Source of the DNA: Heliopora coerulea
Lineage: Eukaryota; Cnidaria; Anthozoa; Scleralcyonacea; Helioporidae
Direction: 5' to 3'
DNA length: 64,000 nucleotides
Assembly: GCA_030142905.1 (NCBI GenBank)
Contig: JASJOG010000024.1
Coordinates: 310,001-374,000, forward strand
Shown here: one piece after another, positions 25,801-30,900 of the stretch
Layout: every line of letters starts with the position of its first letter
How positions within the stretch are numbered: position 1 is the stretch's first letter
Translations under genes and position numbers: made by a program
Notes under the pieces: model-generated
The model's database searches: none
What the model was told of the DNA's origin: nothing
What the model saw: only the letters and a program-made list of their open reading frames with translations

Positions 25801-27952
25801 CTTCTTCTTTTTTCCTCCTTCTCCTCTTCCTTATCATTATCCTTCTCCATTTCCTTCACCTTGTCTTTATCTTTATTGATATTGCCCAGAGTATGTCTCG
25901 TTGCTCGGATACGTAATAAGCACTTTAGTGATATAGATAATGACGTCCTGGATGGTGCCCAATAAAGAACCCCCACTCTATATACTACTTCCGGACAATA
26001 TTGTTTTTATTCGTTGGTAGTTTGTTTGCATGCTTGCTTTTCTTTGAGCACGCTTATTAAAGGAAAAGCGTTCCGTTTTGTATATCAGGAGAAAATTCTG
26101 ACTAGTTTTAAAAGCTACAATCAACAATATTTCCAAAATTTGAACAGTAGAGGTAGTAAAAAGATTGGACTAGTGCTCCTCTACATGCCGACAGGTTATT
26201 ATTAGTTGAGTAAGGAAAACGACTTGCGTTAAATGACAGTTCTTCTATATAATTCGTGAACGTTGTTTAAAATGCTATTGTGACGATGTTCATTGTCCTT
26301 CAAAGATTGCTTCTGAATAAGAAGAATCCCATGGAAATTTTTCCTAAATCAGTTGCTCTTGCCCAAATAAAAGTTCTTGAAAGTTTAGCATAATGACTTC
26401 ATGGGAAGAATTTATTTACATCAATGAGAGGGATATTCATTGATATATCAGGAAGAGTTTTTAGGTGACCGAACGTGGGAAAAATATTGAAAATAAAGAG
26501 ATCTACTTGTCAGTGAACCCCTGTGCGATTGCCGTAGTAACTAAGTCTTTTCTTATGATCGATAAAGATCTGTTTTATTTTGGAACTAGCTGGATAAATT
26601 TAACAAAAGCTGTCCCAAAAAATTAATGAATCAAACAATGTTGATAATAGATAGTTATGTTACCAGGTAATTTCGTACTAAAAACCTTCATGTAACACCG
26701 GTATGAACAAGTAAAAAACTAAAATCGAATCACCCTTTCGGACCAGGAGTCCATCATCAGGATTAAAATGGTAAAAGCGAACAGTCCGTCAGGTAATATT
26801 TAAAAGACGAGAAGGAGTGCTTTATCAGAAGACGACAGCCGACTGTTTTAGATCCGATAAAGCACATACAGCAAGCTTTTTAAATAGCTTAAAAAAACTA
26901 ACCCCTTAACACGTTGATTCGCGTCGAAAGTTTGAAAGTTGATGTTTTCTAAGCCCGCAAAAATTTGAGGATAAAAGTAAGTGTGTTTTTGTCACAATTA
27001 AAAATACCATATGGCGATGATTTTCCTTTGTATTTTCCTCCTGAATTATTAATGAGTTTTTTAAATACTATTTACAATGCAAATAAAAATAACACTATTG
27101 AACTAAAACAATAAAATTAATAAGACTAAAAAATTAATAAGACTAAAATTAATAAGACTAAAATTAATAAGACTAAAATTAATAAGACATCTAACTGAGT
27201 AAAAAATTTTAATATCGTTTCATTAATGGTTTATAGATTTCTGGGGGTGTTCCTTCATTATCTCTAATAGAAATGGCATTGTTTGTTTGTTCAAAATGCC
27301 ATGCTTACTTCCATTTCCTTAGAGACTATTGACTTCCTTTACAAATAACTTTTACGTCATGCGCTGCTACACGATGATTATTATTATACACGTGTTCTGC
27401 CAACGCTGAGTTTCTCGTCTTTGCGTATTTTACACTTCTCCCCAATATATTGTACAACACAGTCTTTACATCGAATACACAACCCCTGTTTGCTCTAACT
27501 CTAAAATCTGTCCTTTAGGTTTCATTAGGCAATCCTTCAATTTTGGTTGGGGTTTCATTGTCACACTTATGTCCTCAACTTTTCAGTCGTACTTGCAATA
27601 AATGGAAGTACCGCAACGCCTTAAATCCTAGTCCACACGAGCATATTTTCTGTGGCAAGTTTTTCAGTGACCATTTTTATTTGCTCCTATTCGTAAGAAA
27701 ATTTGCCCGAATTTTATGTGACAAATGCAGTTGATGAAAAGCTGGCGCACCAATTTTTATGTGGCAAAGAAAAAAATGTCATATGTGAAAAATTGTTCGT
27801 GTGCACGACCCTTCACAGAAAATTTGCCACATACTCAGTGGATGGCAGCGCCTTCTGTTTTGTTTCCACTGTCCATAGTCATTTCTGGTGCATAGGCGAA
27901 CGAGGTTTCAACATAGCATTTGCTAATCAACGATGTAGTTGTGGTAGCTTGG

Positions 27953-27989
<37 letters not shown>

Positions 27990-30900
27990 GATTTCATGCG
28001 CGTGCTCAAACTGTTTTACTCAGAAAAACTTTCTGAGTCCCTGACGGCCTCATTATTACGAACTATTATTACCATCATTACGAACCAGTACATAAATGTA
28101 ACCTTCGCTCACCATCTGAGTCAATGTAGCTCAATGGTTAGAGCATCTCGCCGGCGATCAGAAGGTTACGGGTTCGATTCCCGTCAGGGACTCACAAAGT
28201 TTTTCTGAGTAAAACAGCTTGAGAACGCGCATGAAATCATATAGCATTTGCTGTCTTTATAAATGAGCAAATATCTTTATCACAGAAACGTGCCACAGAA
28301 AATTTACTGGTGTCGGCTAGGCTTGAATAATATTATTTTCTCTTTGCACTTTGTTATCAATACTGCAACCATTTTGTTCTAGCTTTTTTTGAAAACCATT
28401 ACATTGGAAAGATTCAAAGACGTTTCTCCTCTTCTTTCCGGCTAGCTTCGTCAGAATTTAGTTGCTCAATAAAGTGTTTTAGCTACCGAAACTTTATGTT
28501 GGGTCGGATGGTAAGAGGTGAAATGTAAATAACGATCTAAATGTGTTGATTTCCTATAGACTGACGTGTAGGTAGGTCCATTGGGTCCAATAACATTCAT
28601 CGTATCCAAAAGTAGGATACTGGTCTTCTCATAGTGTTCGATGGTAAATTGTATATGACGATTTTGCATATTTAGATTATTATGAAATGATCAGCAATCC
28701 AGAGCAAAGATTACAGCAATCAGTAACTTTTTTAAGGCTGAAACAGTATCAACAACAAATCTATAATATAACTTCGGGCTTTCTGGTGATGTACCTAAGG
28801 CTATATGTTCCAAGTCTTCGATGACCAGATTTGCAATCACAACGGACACTAGAAAAATAATGACTGGCTAGTAGGTTGCTGTAGCTCTAATCCTGCTGCC
28901 ACGTTTAGTCGTCTTTTAGTCGTCTTGTGAGTAATACTATACAGGGAATGTCATATTCATTTTGTTGATGAAACTAACTCTATTCGCGACGTCGTCAAGC
29001 TGAAATTTGTCCAGACCTGATGGATTTGATGAAATTTGCTGAAATTTGTCCAGACCTGATGGAATTTATTCAGAAAAAAAAAAATTCACATGCTGACCGT
29101 CATTATTCACCGGTTACTTCAGGAAGAACAAGATAATGGAAATTTTTTCGGAAGCGACACGATAAAAATAAACCACATTTGTCCTCCCGAGTTTTTCCTC
29201 GATTTTCAATATTGATTAGCGCACTATTCCCTGAAAATTTATGCGACTTTGTTTCTGTAAACAGATAATTACAAAAACTTTTAAAAACAGGACATTTCTG
29301 ATATACTTATCTTCTACTTGTTTTATAAATGTATGGATAATTCGAGTCAACATTTTTGTAATGTTTGATGAACCAATTGATTGAAGTCTTCATCAATGTA
29401 TATCCCTTTGCAGAAAATCTTTACAAGAAATAATGCGCCAGAGCACATAAATTAAAATAGGTAAAAAATGTTGTTATTTTGGCCTACAACTGTTTTACGT
29501 TTATATTTTAATATAATCAATACCCGGGCAGGTTCATCTGGGTTTAGTTTCTTGTTAGTAACCCTTGAGCTAGTGTGTCGCTACATTTAACTGAATTGGC
29601 TCGGTGTACCTGATTCTTGGGCAGCCAAGCTGATTTCTTCGGGTTTTTTCTGTAGATTACGTTTTCCCAACCATTCCCATGATCTTATAGCCGTGATTTC
29701 CCATGGACCCTTGACGAGCAGACCCACAAGGGTTTGTTTTCTTTTTCAATAATTCTCATGTTCCTTTCTGGTTCCTCATGTTCCTTTTAATGGTCCAGTG
29801 CTGATCAGTTGTTCCAGCTGACATTCAAATGCAGCATTCTTGCATTTTTTTTATTCCTATGGTCAAATACAGTACAAGTCTGATCATCTATGATTGAGGT
29901 GAAATTTTCCACCTGTAAAGAATTTTTTTCCTCGGCAGGCCACATTCATTAAATTCACCATAACTTTACATCGAATGCCTTGGCCTGTTTATATTCGAGG
30001 TCCAGTCGAATCAATCATGTGAAGATATGTTAAAGCAACATAAATTGGAGTAGAATGTTAAGAAAAGAAATACCTGGTTGAAAACTAAGCAGTGAGCCAC
30101 CCATTACAGCTTTATTATAATGACTGATGGCTTTTTCTAAATGATGTTATTTAGGGTTACGACACCATGGTTGGTGATAAAGGCGCTCTTATCTCTGGTG
30201 GACAAAAACAAAGAATCGCCATTGCTCGTGCTTTAATACGCAATCCCAAAATTCTTTTGCTGGATGAAGCCACTTCTGCACTTGATACAGAAAGTGAAAA
30301 AGTAAGTAGAAATTAATTTGACACAAGAGTTTGCGGTAAACGTCACGTTGTTTATGGTTAAGTTTTGCTGAGCTTTAATCCTGAGCTTTCGTAACCATAA
30401 ACAACGTGACGTTTATCGCAAACTCTTGTGTCAAATTAATGAATTTATCGTCATGCCAAGCTTTAAATCTCTTAACTAAAAATTAAACTAACAATTAGTC
30501 AGGCCAGTGGACAGACAGACGGACGGATGGAACATCGGCCGAACAGAAGAATGAATGGACATAGGTGCAAACGGGCACGAAGGCCGGTAGGAAGACAGAC
30601 ATGAAGGGCAGATACAAACAGCATTGCTTGCAAGCATGCAACTCTAATTCTCGTTTTAAGAAAAACTTATTTATGAAAAATTTACTTGAAACAAGTAAAT
30701 AATTACTTACCCGAACAGAAAGTAAAGAATTCTTGCCACGAATTTCTCTTTGCGAAAATTGCGGTGGAAGATTGGTGTTCGGGAATGTATTAGTTTGCAT
30801 TGCTGACGCACTAACGCACCATTTATTGAGTTGCTTCAAGGAAAGTATGGAATTACATGCCAGAAATGTAGAGCATGTTACTATTTATTTGAGAAGATGC

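Larger units (their letters stand above)
27190..28690 (-). pseudogene. Penelope-like element relic (RT fragment and GIY-YIG end)
   Basis: Minus strand. 28420-28680 keeps an RT segment ([36 protein letters not shown]), matching the region after the catalytic box. 27190-27500 keeps the nuclease end ([21 protein letters not shown], then a decayed [13 protein letters not shown] tail). A SINE-like foldback (27925-28240) is inserted between them. Frames are broken throughout. It belongs with the hammerhead-like core at 26736-26760. Confidence 0.7.

Noticed and set aside
25758..25976. Lys/Glu-rich protein on the minus strand
   Set aside because: By-product of the polypyrimidine tract; no flanking gene structure.
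28118..28193. Functional tRNA gene
   Set aside because: The anticodon stem pairs poorly, the loop lacks U33, and the module sits inside a foldback repeat; treated as a SINE head.
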